Part shown: positions 1-8,815 of the stretch, piece after piece
How positions within the stretch are numbered: the first letter of the stretch is position 1
How the letters are laid out: the number at the start of each line of letters is the position of its first letter
Assembly (NCBI GenBank): GCA_015478945.1
Contig: JABUQX010113473.1
Span: 70,001-82,500, forward strand
Length of the DNA: 12,500 nucleotides
Direction of reading: 5' to 3'
DNA from: Trachelipus rathkii
Lineage: Eukaryota; Arthropoda; Malacostraca; Isopoda; Trachelipodidae
Translations under genes and position numbers: made by a program
Notes under the pieces: generated by a model
Database searches by the model: none
Seen by the model: only the letters and a program-made list of their open reading frames with translations
Told to the model about the DNA's origin: nothing

Positions 1-108
1 CCCCATGTCAGTGTTGCTTGACTTTGGTTGGTTGCTCCCTGTAACCAAGGAGCACCACAGCAGAATGCTGTGTAGCCCTAGCAGGGGTTCCAAGCGCCAT
101 TCTGAATG
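1..108. other. GC-richer patch at the left edge
   Basis: This patch is clearly richer in G and C than the DNA that follows. It contains short inverted repeats, including GCTCC...GGAGC and CCCT-AGC-AGGG near 76-86. I see no long frame and recognise no element. It may be the end of a dispersed repeat or unique sequence cut by the window edge. Confidence 0.4.
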
Positions 109-480
109 GATATATATATAGGCTATATGTTATATAACTATGAGTATATAACTCTCACTCACGGATTTCTTTACTCCTCACGGTATACTCATGATGTTCA
201 GTGGTTATTTGTGAGCGTATTGGTTAAAAATAATATATGTGAGAGGAAATGTTAATAATAGTACTCTCACAATATGAACGTTAGGAGTGTTTGTTAAAAA
301 GTATTATGAGTTTTTTGTAAATTTATTTAATACGTTATAAGCTTATAATATTATAATATTTATATATATATTATAATATACCTATCCTCTCACAAAGTTT
401 TTTTATTTTGTAAATTGTTATTAAAAAATGTAGATTAAAAAATACTAAAATATAAAAATACCACTGTTCATCTCTCAAAT
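109..480. other. AT-rich unique sequence with TA patches
   Basis: This stretch is non-coding in appearance. It has short TA-rich patches (109-150 and about 340-380) and repeated words of the CTCTCAC/GTGAGAG type near 151, 239, 263 and 384. All six frames are closed by frequent stops and I see no gene. Confidence 0.5.
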
Positions 481-629
481 CATAGACTGCTAATCATTTT
501 CCTCTTCTCATGCTCTTGTTACCTAGTTGTACAGCCTTTTATTCTCAACACTCTTTTCAAACTCTTTGTACCTTTCTGGCGCTCTTGGTACTGTGTTCTC
601 TGTTTCTTTTAGGTCTGTTTATCTTTCAG
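481..629 (+). other. Pyrimidine-rich tract with tandem 3' splice-site-like ends
   Basis: The plus strand is rich in C and T and ends in two acceptor-like sites 17 bases apart: TTTCTTTTAG, with its AG at 611-612, and TTTATCTTTCAG, with its AG at 628-629. Both have the pyrimidine tract expected of spliceosomal acceptors, and CTAAT/CTCAAC-type branch-point candidates lie upstream. Because 17 is not a multiple of three, use of one or the other would shift the phase of entry. This is sequence inference only; no transcript is known. Confidence 0.25.
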
Positions 630-693
630 CAACGAGCTGTCTTCGGTTAGCCGCGTCCCGCTAATGGTGAAGATAGGCTCCCAATTATACTAA
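613..693 (+). other. Candidate terminal exon, unrecognised peptide
   Basis: Directly after the first acceptor-like site a frame stays open for 26 codons to a TAA at 691-693. From the second acceptor (exon start 630) the same frame is entered after one base and gives 20 codons, beginning NELSSVSRVPL. An AATAAA polyadenylation-type hexamer lies at 795-800, about 100 bases beyond the stop, as expected for a last exon. The frame is short, and AATAAA is common in DNA this AT-rich. I do not recognise the peptide. No upstream partner exon can be named because the window begins 612 bases earlier. Confidence 0.15.
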
Positions 694-820
694 ACGATCC
701 TTATTATTCCAGAGTTTGTAACTTCCACTTTTCAAAATATTATTTCTAAAGAAATATGTACTTCTCGCTTATATCTCAGTATCAAAAAAGATAAAATAAA
801 AATATTTAAGTTATTTGTAA

Positions 821-1017
821 GATATGAGCAATAAAAGAAACTCTCAAAAATTCAAATTACTATTCCGAATAATTTTGTTTATAAACTGACATTTAAATTA
901 ATTTCTGCACTTTCTCTTGAGAAGAATGTCGAATAATTTATTCCGTATTGACATGGACGGTTTAATGAAACCGAAGAAGAACAAAGGAATGTGGATAAAT
1001 AGTTAATATACTCGTCT
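821..1017. other. AT-rich unique sequence, nothing recognised
   Basis: Ordinary AT-rich sequence with frequent stops in all frames. I see no repeat unit, RNA fold or gene in it. Confidence 0.5.
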
Positions 1018-1184
1018 CATATATATATAATTATACTATATATATATATATATACTCATATATATATCAGTATATATCTAAGCTTCGTGAACTCTACTAT
1101 CTATAATATATATATGAGTATATAAGTATATATATATATATAATATACTATAATTCATGAGTTATTCCAATATATATATAACAC
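1018..1184. repeat. TA-rich low-complexity block
   Basis: The block consists mainly of alternating TA with interruptions such as ATATACTCATATAT and TATATGAGTATA. The GAGTATA/TATACTC interruptions recur elsewhere (near 141, 184, 2608 and 2712), which suggests an imperfect compound repeat rather than a pure (TA)n. Being near self-complementary, it could extrude as a cruciform, and it is prone to assembly error. Confidence 0.8.
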
Positions 1185-1439
1185 AAAATATTCTTCAAAG
1201 ATCTTTTACTTCCAACTCAAACTTCTATGAGATGTAAATGACAAAGCAACTTTAATAAGCCATCTCATATCACATGTCAATCTGAGAGAAGGAGTGTATA
1301 CTCTTAAAAAATATCACTAGTGATAGTTTTTTTGCCCACACGCTCTTCTGAGAGCTTAACTAACTATTAGTCTTACCTCAGGAACTAACTAAATTAGACA
1401 TAAATTTATAATACTTACGTAATATTAATAATAAAATGT
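1185..1439. other. AT-rich unique sequence with a 14-base palindrome
   Basis: This is non-coding sequence. At 1312-1325 it contains the perfect palindrome TATCACTAGTGATA, which could be a dimeric-protein site or chance. No other structure was recognised. Confidence 0.45.
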
Positions 1440-1512
1440 ATATATTAAAATGAATAAAAAAAATATATAATACATACATATATATTATATATATATTATA
1501 TCATATATATAG
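1440..1512. repeat. TA-rich low-complexity block
   Basis: A short AT block with an A run and alternating TA runs. It has no coding potential. Confidence 0.7.
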
Positions 1513-1550
1513 AATTATACTTTCGCATAGATGTATGTTATAAGGAATTA

Positions 1551-1624
1551 TGTTTTTTTCAGATAGGTATCTTCTTATTTGATTCACAAATTAAAGAAAT
1601 CGCGAGTGAGTGAGTGAGGTGAGT
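1551..1624 (+). other. Acceptor-like site followed by a cluster of GTGAGT donor-like sites
   Basis: A run of seven T, then CAG (AG at 1561-1562), makes a strong acceptor-like signal. The following frame is open (IGIFLFDSQIKEIASE) to about 1610, where overlapping GTGAGT words begin (from about 1604). The last, GAG/GTGAGT at 1619-1624, matches the 5' splice consensus closely. An exon of about 42-56 nt is possible, but the downstream GTGAGT words may simply be a GTGA tandem repeat. The intron partners are unknown. Confidence 0.15.
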
Positions 1625-1640
1625 GGAGTGTGAGAGAATA

Positions 1641-2763
1641 TGAAAAAAGATTCCAGTAAGATTGATTTAGATTTTTTGAATCTGTGATTTTAGAATAAAA
1701 GTTTTACACTTTCTCAATCGACGATAGTGATTATTTAAGAGATAATTGTCACCTATAAAAATTGACAAATTACTTCACTCTGACCTTCTTTCTAGACTGT
1801 ATTCACTTTATGTGAGAGTTAGGCGTCTTAATCTTAACCTGAAGGGTCTTTACAGTTCTACACTCTCATAAATCAGAGTTTACTCACATGAGAAAAATCA
1901 CAAGGATATCTAATATAACTACCTACAGTCAACTTCTAAATGTTAGAAGTATTAATTCACTTCTCCTAATTAAATTTGTTGAAAGAGTATCAGGAAATAT
2001 CTATAAAAACAGATTTTTTTATAGTCAAATAACGATTTAGAGCGATATAATATGAGTGTCAGAAAGTCTGTAGTGAGTGCATGAGAAAGGGATTGACTTA
2101 TAATATTTATACAGTAATTTATGTAGGTGAATTGTGAGTATCTCATCAACCTATACTCCACAAATAACTTAGAGTAATAGAGTAAGCATTGTTATATATT
2201 ACGATAAAGTTATTCTTATAATCAGTTTACTTTATATTGATATAAAATTAGTTTATTTAGTTTATCATTTCTACTAAATGTTAATTTATCACTTTATCTC
2301 AATTAAAACTCGGGAACATTATAATTTAATATCAAATAAATAAATAACAGATACCTATCTATGAATAAAAACTAAAATTATCTTACAATTCATATTAAGG
2401 TGAAAGTGTAATATCGAATTTTTTATGGTCGCCTTGTTGTTCTTTTCGCCTTGTTATGTAATTTTACTTTGTATGATTAGTTGAGATTTAGTCTCTATTT
2501 ATCTACATTGTGTGTGAGTGTGAGTTGATAGTTATTCATATATGTGTATTAAGTTCTGCCAGGAAAGACTTAACGCGTGTGAGAGTAGGTCTGGAGATAA
2601 CGTGAACGAGTATACTGTAATATATATTTTAATTAGATATACCAATTTGAGCACTGTACGGCTGCTCCTGATGGGATTCATAGTTAGTGTCTCTTTCACC
2701 GAAGATATGAGTGTATGAGTATACTGTGTATGAGAGTTTCACTCACTATATAAACTTAACCTT
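1641..2763. other. AT-rich unique sequence with scattered GTGAG/CTCAC words
   Basis: No gene is visible in this 1.1 kb. The only frame over 60 codons, on the minus strand near 1970-2161, is composed of AT-driven residues and resembles no family I know. Words of the GTGAGAG/CTCTCAC type recur (near 1811, 1861, 2510, 2577 and 2735). Confidence 0.5.
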
Positions 2764-3060
2764 CCTATATATATAGTATATAATACTATCGACTATATTA
2801 TATGTATACATATATATATATTAATTAATAGTATTTATGTTAGTATATTTATATATATTAATATATATATAATATATATATATTTAATATAGTAGTATAT
2901 ATTACATAGTTATATATTATTAATATGTTACATATAATATACCTACGCTTATCATATATATAGTATATATTTATATATTAATATATAGCGGTGATGATAT
3001 AATAGATATTAAATATTATAGTGTATATATGTATATAATATATCATATTATATATGTAGC
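2764..3060. repeat. Long TA-rich low-complexity block
   Basis: Nearly 300 bases consisting almost wholly of A and T in short alternating runs, with few C or G. The runs are interrupted (for example GTAGTATAT and CTACGC), so this is an old, degenerate TA expansion rather than a pure array. Confidence 0.85.
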
Positions 3061-3413
3061 TGTAATAGTTATTAGTTTGTATAGCTCCACCTGAGATTCC
3101 TCACAATCATTGTAGATATTCAATGATATTAAGTCAAAAGTGTGTGAGTGAATCTCCTATCGTTATACCTATCGAGATACGTAGAGGATACATCGAGTTG
3201 TTCCAACATTTGAGCACGCACTTTCTAGATTTTTATGTAAAAAACGTTAAAGACATTTTACGAGTAAGCTTGAAAGGCTCCTTAAGGAGTACTTTTGAAA
3301 GATATTATAAAACCGACTTGTTTATAGAGTAAACATTGTGTGGAGTCAATTTAGAGATTAGCAGTCCGCTGAAAGCCTGCTTCCCCTATTGGCAAATTCC
3401 GGGTGAATAATAT
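3061..3413. other. Island between TA blocks, with a 69-codon frame
   Basis: This is normal-complexity sequence enclosed by TA-rich blocks. Most of it is taken up by a plus-strand frame of 69 codons (3123-3332, ATG to TAA). The ATG has T at -3 and is weak, and I do not recognise the peptide. The frame contains a perfect 12-base palindrome, CTCCTTAAGGAG, at 3278-3289. Near the right edge, AAGCCTGC (3373-3380) is the reverse complement of GCAGGCTT, a core found in two other islands. The frame may be chance; I would not call a gene on it alone. Confidence 0.2.
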
Positions 3414-3568
3414 TAATATATAATATATAATATATATATATATATATTATATATATTAATTATAGTATATATATATATTTAATATATAATCTATATATTA
3501 ATTATGTAATATATATATATTAGTAATAAATATAATGACTATATTATATAGTATATCGCTATTATATA
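3414..3568. repeat. TA-rich low-complexity block
   Basis: Alternating TA with small interruptions. It is one of four consecutive TA blocks that break this part of the window into islands. Confidence 0.85.
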
Positions 3569-3630
3569 TATCAAGGGCACGTGCCGTGACTTGTCTCTCA
3601 GGATAGGCAGGCTTCACATTTTGAGTGTAT
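3569..3630. repeat. Short island, copy 1 of a duplicated sequence
   Basis: This GC-richer island of about 60 bases holds the palindrome GGCACGTGCC (3576-3585). Positions 3589-3623 align with 3903-3941: both read ACTTGT, CTCTCA, GGA, AGGCAGGCTT and ATTTTG in order, with about 32 matching positions, differing by small gaps and two substitutions. It has no long frame. Confidence 0.5.
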
Positions 3631-3790
3631 ATATTAATTAATTAATATTATTATGGTATATAATATATATATAAGTTATATATATATCATATTATACGAT
3701 ATATATTATTATACAATATTAATATATTATAATATATATATAATAATATAATTATAATATATGTATATATAATATATATTAATATAATAT
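3631..3790. repeat. TA-rich low-complexity block
   Basis: A block of alternating and palindromic A/T sequence with almost no G or C. Confidence 0.85.
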
Positions 3791-3943
3791 CAGGTCAAGT
3801 AGTATGATATTAATATAGATACTAGTACTTGATAATAGGGTGTAATATCAGTATATGTAATAGTGTATAGTTGTGAGATTGAGGGTGGGTAGATGCAGTT
3901 GCACTTGTGTCTCTCACAAGGAAAGGCAGGCTTAAATTTTGTA
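3791..3943. repeat. Island containing copy 2 of the duplicated sequence
   Basis: Positions 3903-3941 are the second copy of the sequence at 3589-3623. This copy carries a perfect 6-bp hairpin absent from the first: CTTGTG (3904-3909) and CACAAG (3915-3920) around a five-base loop. Both copies are followed within a few bases by a TA block, so the pair may mark the end of a repeat unit that includes the TA tract. Confidence 0.5.
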
Positions 3944-4096
3944 GAATATATATATATATAATAGTATTATTTATATAATTATAGTTATTGCATATTATTT
4001 GATGATTAGTATGTTGTTAGGTATTATATATTTATGATAGTAGTGTACATATATATAGTTCATAATATATGATTACTATATGTAATTATATGTTAT

Positions 4097-4142
<46 letters not shown>

Positions 4143-4200
4143 ATTATTATATATATATTATATTATATAATATATATAAAATATAGTATACTATATATAT
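3944..4200. repeat. TA-rich block with a pure (AT)19
   Basis: A TA-rich block containing an uninterrupted alternating run at 4103-4140 (38 bases). The pure run suggests recent length change by slippage. It abuts the GA tract that follows. Confidence 0.9.
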
Positions 4201-4204
4201 GAGA

Positions 4205-4243
<39 letters not shown>
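4201..4243 (+). repeat. GA microsatellite, pure (GA)17 core
   Basis: An all-purine tract of 43 bases, with pure GA from 4209 to 4242. It follows directly on the TA block, forming a compound TA-then-GA microsatellite. The same junction recurs at 11800 and, in reverse complement, at 9963. Confidence 0.95.
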
Positions 4244-4244
<1 letters not shown>

Positions 4245-4590
4245 CCCCTCTACGACATCATCTAGACGCAGGGATTTGCGGGTCAAAAGCAAAATTGAGA
4301 ATGCCTTTTAGGCACATGAGTTTAATATATTAAAAAATGAATAAGCTCGGATCGTCCATTTAACCAAGTTCAAAATAGGAAGCCATAAGCGGCGGAGAGG
4401 CACAACAATATTTGCCTTTTACAAGGGAAATAAAATTTGTTTTTAAATTTTTCGATAACAGCTCTGTAAGAAATTAATTTTTATGGATTAAATTTTTTTT
4501 AAAATATTATAAAAAAAAGTATAAATAATAATACCCTTCTTTTGTAGGGCATGCACTGCCTGCCTTGCTACCCAGAGGGCACGTCCCTGC
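4244..4590. other. Unique island between microsatellites
   Basis: Mixed-composition sequence with no long frame. A pyrimidine tract ending in TTTTGTAG (AG at 4546-4547) looks like an acceptor and is followed by an open frame starting GMHCLPCYPEGTSLH, which soon runs into TA repeat. GCCTGCCTT at 4558-4566 is the reverse complement of the AAGGCAGGC core seen in the two duplicated islands. A short inverted repeat, TGCC/GGCA, lies at 4302-4314. No gene is claimed. Confidence 0.35.
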
Positions 4591-4845
4591 ATATATATGA
4601 TATATATATATATAGTAATATATAATATAATTATTATATAGTATGAGTATTGTATAGTATATATGCTATGATATTATATATATATATATAGTTAGTACTA
4701 GGTTATAGTTTACAATATATACTATATATATATATATATATAGTAATATACATATAATATATAAGAAATATATATATATATACAGCTATATATATATATT
4801 ATATTATATAGTATAGTATATATATATAATTAAATATATATATAT

Positions 4846-4887
<42 letters not shown>

Positions 4888-4890
4888 AGT
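4591..4890. repeat. Long TA-rich low-complexity block
   Basis: About 300 bases of alternating TA with scattered G and C, including several runs of ten or more TA bases. It is the last of the four TA blocks in this mosaic. Confidence 0.85.
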
Positions 4891-5331
4891 ATTTTGTACA
4901 TCGCTGACCACTATGCTTGTACATAGTCCGTACCTAAAAAGTGGCAAAAAATAAAAAAAATAAACACAAGAAAAAATAGCAAAAAACAAATGGAAAATAA
5001 ACCCAACCGGTCCTTTGTTAATGCAATTCCCTTCAGGAATTGCGTATAACATGTGGGACTTAAAGAGAGAGGGATATTGACTAATCACTGGCAGGAAAAT
5101 AGATGAAGCAACACAGTCCACAAAACAGAGGTGGCATGGAAAGGAGCACCACATAGAGTGATCCTTGAGTTCCAATATTCACGACGGTTAAATATTCATG
5201 TTAGTGTAAAGGAGAGCACTTTTTTGTGTTACGAGGTTTTGAGTCAGTCGTGAGAGATAGAGGGGAATTGCGAGAGGTTACTTCACTCGAGCTCCTGTGT
5301 TGTATAATACTATAGAAAGAAGAATATGTGA
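4891..5331. other. Unique sequence with a stable inverted repeat
   Basis: This region is overlapped by a 99-codon minus-strand frame (5175-4876). Its second half reads through an A-rich plus-strand stretch and TA repeat, giving a run of F, Y and L, so I treat it as spurious. The first half contains several Cys but matches no family I recognise. GCAATTCC (5023-5030) and GGAATTGC (5036-5043) form a perfect 8-bp stem with a five-base loop. Confidence 0.4.
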
Positions 5332-5472
5332 GTTCAAGTCACGCTCATCCGCTTAGAGAAAGAGGGTCATAGCCTCAAACCCTATCCAAAAGAAGTGGAA
5401 CCGGATCTGAGCTGGAAAAAAGAAATCACGAAACTGAACAGAATTTTCAGCTTCTTAAGGCGCATTATTTAA
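5332..5472 (+). other. Coding-like open segment without ATG
   Basis: After a TGA at 5329-5331 a frame stays open for 46 codons to the TAA at 5470-5472. Its composition is balanced and charged (parts read RLEKEGHS and SWKKEITKLNRIF), unlike the F/L/Y-rich translations of nearby AT-rich DNA. It has no ATG and no convincing splice site at either end. It could be an eroded exon, a transposon remnant or chance. Confidence 0.12.
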
Positions 5473-5584
5473 TTGCAATAGCTAGGATGTGAAACTATAA
5501 GGTCTCCAAGACATTCACTATTTTATGTTCAGTCCACTCAGAATGTTTTAGTTTGTTTACTGGTGATGAAATATGTACAATTAG

Positions 5585-5692
5585 AGCTGTCCGAGGGATA
5601 GGAAAGTTGGAGGTGTTTTAGAGCTGAGTTTTAAAGAGTTGAATTTACAAGATTGCCGTTACCACATATATAGATCCATAGCATCGGTCCAG
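5585..5692 (+). other. Candidate internal exon of exactly 36 codons
   Basis: The segment begins after an AG (5583-5584) and ends in CAG before GTAATT, with its GT at 5693-5694. It is 108 bases long, phase 0 at both ends, and open throughout; reading starts SCPRDRKVGG and ends RSIASVQ. The codons are mixed in composition. The donor is good (CAG/GTAAT). The acceptor is weak because the upstream bases are not pyrimidine-rich. No ATG occurs and no partner exon can be identified. I do not recognise the peptide. Confidence 0.2.
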
Positions 5693-6635
5693 GTAATTAT
5701 CGTGAAGCTATTACTATAATCTATTTTATCTGTATTATAATTATTATTATATATCTATTATTATATTTATTATATATTTCCTTCTATTTCAGATTTCATT
5801 TCCTTTTATATCTATGTATATATAGAATGTTTATAATCTGAGAGCGTGAGGATGGATGTATAAGTAAGAATCAGTAAGATATATATATCTTGCGTTTTAG
5901 TTATATATCAGTCATGCTAGTTAATATACATTTGTGAGGAGCACAAAAAATATCTTGAGTACAATAATTCTTTATGGGGAGAAGTTTATTATATATATGA
6001 TAACGGTGATAAAAACTTATTGAATAAGATTGAACTTTTAAAAATTCTTATGAACGTTTTTGAGCTCACTCAATTAAGAGAGTAACTGAGTGTTATATTG
6101 TAATAGTGAGATATGTTTATAAGAAATGTTTGTTTATATATATAGAGTCTAATCACGCGCACTCCCACGCGCAACTAATAATAAGAATTATTGAAACCGA
6201 CACACGCTCATCTCTCGCTGCAGAAGAACGTTTTAAGATCCAAATCTGTAGAGTGTAGAGTGTGCTATTCTATATTGATAACCGTATATAGAATAGCTCT
6301 ATTTTATATTTATAGATAGACTATGTTCATAAATAGTTGTTTTTATTTAAATAAGTGGGCGACTATTATGAGAGTGTAATAGAAATTTTGAGAGAATAAC
6401 GCTTAGAAAGATAATATTGTACCCTCTTGGTATTTATAATTGATTCGATAGTAATATATTTAGTTACTTGATTCATAGAGACGTAAGTCTAATACGCATT
6501 CCTGATAGATCGGAAAAGAAATTTAAACTGCGAGAGAGGGAATTAACATCAATAGTTTTTGTGGATAAAATGGTACAATCTTGAAAAAAGATTAATGAGT
6601 TAATTATAATACGAGAGCACGCATCGACATCGATT
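5693..6635. other. AT-rich unique sequence with a 12-bp inverted repeat
   Basis: No gene is visible. A pyrimidine-rich acceptor-like site ends at 5791-5792, but the following frames close quickly. At 6264-6297, GCTATTCTATAT and its exact reverse complement flank a ten-base loop, making a perfect 12-bp stem. GTGAG/CTCAC words are again frequent. Confidence 0.45.
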
Positions 6636-6680
6636 TATATATTAATATATATATATATATGAATATATATATTAATTATA
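6636..6680. repeat. Short TA-rich block
   Basis: Alternating TA of about 45 bases with one GAA interruption. Confidence 0.75.
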
Positions 6681-7064
6681 CACTTTCTCAGTGCAAAGAG
6701 TAGCGTTTGTAAATGTATATTGGTTATTCGCAGAAAGTTCTAGCAGAAGTAAAATCTCATCATGAGGCTCAAACTTTGTAAATGGAATTTCAGTCAACTC
6801 AGTCGGAGCGTTAAAACGTTAAAAATATATCTAACTACAGTTACACTATACCACAGTTTTGAGAAAGCAGCGTGTGGCGATAGGATGGCAACATGAGTGC
6901 TACATGACGTTCACTTATTTGAATTAAGAGAGAGGTAGTTAGATGAAGAGCGCTAGAAGAACGTGGAGAACTAACTCGCAAGAATAGAAGAGGAATAAGA
7001 TATGGTTAGTGAGAAATATTTACGAGTTTTCTGCAAATATAGTGACTATTAAGAGGTCTTAAAT
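6681..7064. other. Unique sequence, nothing recognised
   Basis: Mixed AT-rich sequence without a long frame, repeat or fold that I could support. Confidence 0.45.
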
Positions 7065-7186
7065 AAGAGAGAGAGAGAGAGAGAAGAAGGGAGAGAGAGA
7101 GAGAGGAGAAGGAGAAGAGAGAGAGAGAAAGGAGAGAGAGAGAGGAAGGAGAGGAAAGAGCAGCGGAGGTAATGCAGGAGAGAGAG
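7065..7186 (+). repeat. GA-rich tract with 96 uninterrupted purines
   Basis: Positions 7065-7160 contain only A and G on the plus strand. GA repeats are interrupted by GAAGAAGG, GGAGAA and AAAGGA units, so this is an older, imperfect array. Purine-rich sequence with CAGCGG and TGC interruptions continues to about 7186. Long homopurine tracts can form triplex DNA. The minus-strand frame across it is Ser/Leu-rich only because it translates CT repeats. Confidence 0.9.
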
Positions 7187-7370
7187 TAATATTTAATCAT
7201 TTTTATCTTCTAAAAAATAGGCTTAAAACACAATCTGAGTTTTCTGAAAGGTTTTTAACTAAATTGTTTAATTAACATTATATAAGTGACAGTAAAGTCA
7301 TCCGACCCATTAATATATTATTATATATCTTAGGTTTATGTGAGATTAAATATATATCTCTATTTATTTA

Positions 7371-7462
7371 TAATTATCTATATTATTATTATTAATTACT
7401 CCATTATTATTTATTCTTAATATTATGTCATTATTATTATTTTTATATTATTATTATTATAA
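7371..7462. repeat. Imperfect ATT/TTA trinucleotide tract
   Basis: Runs of TATTATTATTATTA and ATTATTATTATT are separated by short interruptions, giving a degenerate ATT microsatellite. It has no coding potential. Confidence 0.75.
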
Positions 7463-8472
7463 ATGTGTTTAAATCCAGTCAGTGTTATACTAGAATATGT
7501 TCACACACGAGAGGATAATTAAATCGTATTAATGTTCCGGGATAGATACACGTTATAAAGAAGTGTCAATTTATACTTCATATATGCGCAATATATTTAT
7601 ATTTGCACTTTTAACTGTACTTCTGAGATATATAATATATTTCTTTTCGATTTATTTCGATATCGGTTCATACTAAATTGTTTTCAATTCAATTTTCAAA
7701 GAATTATCTTTGAATTGTAACTCTTTCTTTCCGCGCCTATATACAAATTAATTGGTTACACTAAAGCACTTTTAGATGGACAGAAGATCAAAAGATTTGC
7801 TTATTCATATAATTTCCCTGTGACTCTTCATGCGAGGGAGAGAGGCAATCTTCGCACAGGAAATTGAGAAGGACTGCGAAGGATGTTGCGAAATATTCGT
7901 CAGAGACTTCCCTATTGCTTGGATTACCTAACTATGTCTACACTATTAATTGTAAGAATTAATATTATAACGAAATGAGTTCATGAGATTGTAATTTTAT
8001 TAGTGATTCCAAGTCAAGGTGTTATAATATTATATATTAATAAATTAATATATAAAATATATATGATCAAAGGTAAATAAGCAAATTAGAGTATTTCACG
8101 CAGGCAATATTTGATAGACCAAACCCAGGCTGGTAAGATCTCAAATTTGCAACCTATTTTGGAATTAATCCTAGCTCTGCTAAAATTTTTTTAAGAAAAA
8201 TATATTAATTTGACTTTAACTATATCATCACCGTAGAGTCCTGTACACTGTATGACTTAGCACAATCTCATGGGATTGAAGAGAGACAACTTGCTCAGAA
8301 CTCCACAGATATATATAAAGGAAGTACTCTTACATATGAGATACAATGGCGATATTATAAACATTTAAGAATAGTAAAAATAGTTCCAGCGAGAGATACA
8401 AAATCTTAAATAATCATTTTAGCTAAGCATTGATATCTATTTCTTAGAAATTCATCCGAGAAATAACATATA
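7463..8472. other. AT-rich unique sequence, no clear gene
   Basis: This stretch of about 1 kb has no frame of useful length. It includes an 8-bp inverted repeat, TTCAAAGA/TCTTTGAA, at 7695-7714 with a four-base loop, an AT palindromic patch near 8020-8065, and a donor-like GTAAGA at 8133 preceded by an open run of about 18 codons that I regard as weak. Confidence 0.45.
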
Positions 8473-8493
8473 TACTAATTGTGTTGATTTCAG

Positions 8494-8578
8494 AAGCTGA
8501 GCGATTCATGTTTCCGCCTTCTTTCCACTTTGGTCGATTTTCTTTATTAAGTTATCTAGACCGCTTCATACAACAAAC
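8494..8578 (+). other. Candidate internal exon with good flanking splice signals
   Basis: Upstream lie TACTAAT (8473-8479, one base from the classical TACTAAC branch point) and a pyrimidine-rich run ending in TTTCAG (AG at 8492-8493). Downstream, CAAAC is followed by GTAAGA (8579-8584), a good donor. The 85 bases between are open in the frame starting at 8496, reading AERFMFPPSFHFGRFSLL and onward to CAACAA before the donor. If the donor is not used the frame stops at 8580-8582. An ATG at 8508 lies in frame. I do not recognise the peptide. This is the best matched acceptor and donor pair found here, but it remains sequence inference. Confidence 0.25.
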
Positions 8579-8584
8579 GTAAGA

Positions 8585-8815
8585 CATTGATGCACTCTAC
8601 CTCTCCAGGATGTAATAACAGTACGTACGACATCAAGTCAGCTCGGCTAACGTAAAATACCGTCGAAGCTTTTATATAAATGAGAGTACCTTAATATACA
8701 TATCACCAAAATCCAGGATCGATGTCTTATATTGTAACTGAAAAACATAGTAATCCTGGATTATATTTTAGAGTTTCATCCCAGCTGGATAATATTCACG
8801 ATAGTAGCAAAAGCA
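8585..8815. other. Unique sequence, nothing recognised
   Basis: Mixed sequence leading into the CTAA-rich patch. The 79-codon plus-strand frame at 8722-8961 is partly a translation of that patch and is not taken as a gene. Confidence 0.4.

Noticed and set aside
1970..2161. Minus-strand frame of 63 codons
   Set aside because: AT-driven amino-acid composition, no recognisable motif and no flanking splice or promoter signal.
4876..5175. Minus-strand frame of 99 codons with Cys-rich start and hydrophobic end
   Set aside because: The hydrophobic half translates an A-rich plus-strand stretch and TA repeat. The plus strand is also open in two frames here, so openness is not informative.
5240..5365. 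Possible tRNA or tRNA-derived SINE around GAGTTCAAGTCAC
   Set aside because: A T-loop-like word is present, but the T stem has a mismatch and I could not build an acceptor stem, D arm or anticodon arm upstream.
7006..7200. Minus-strand frame of 64 codons
   Set aside because: It is a Ser/Leu-rich translation of the GA tract; no independent coding signal.
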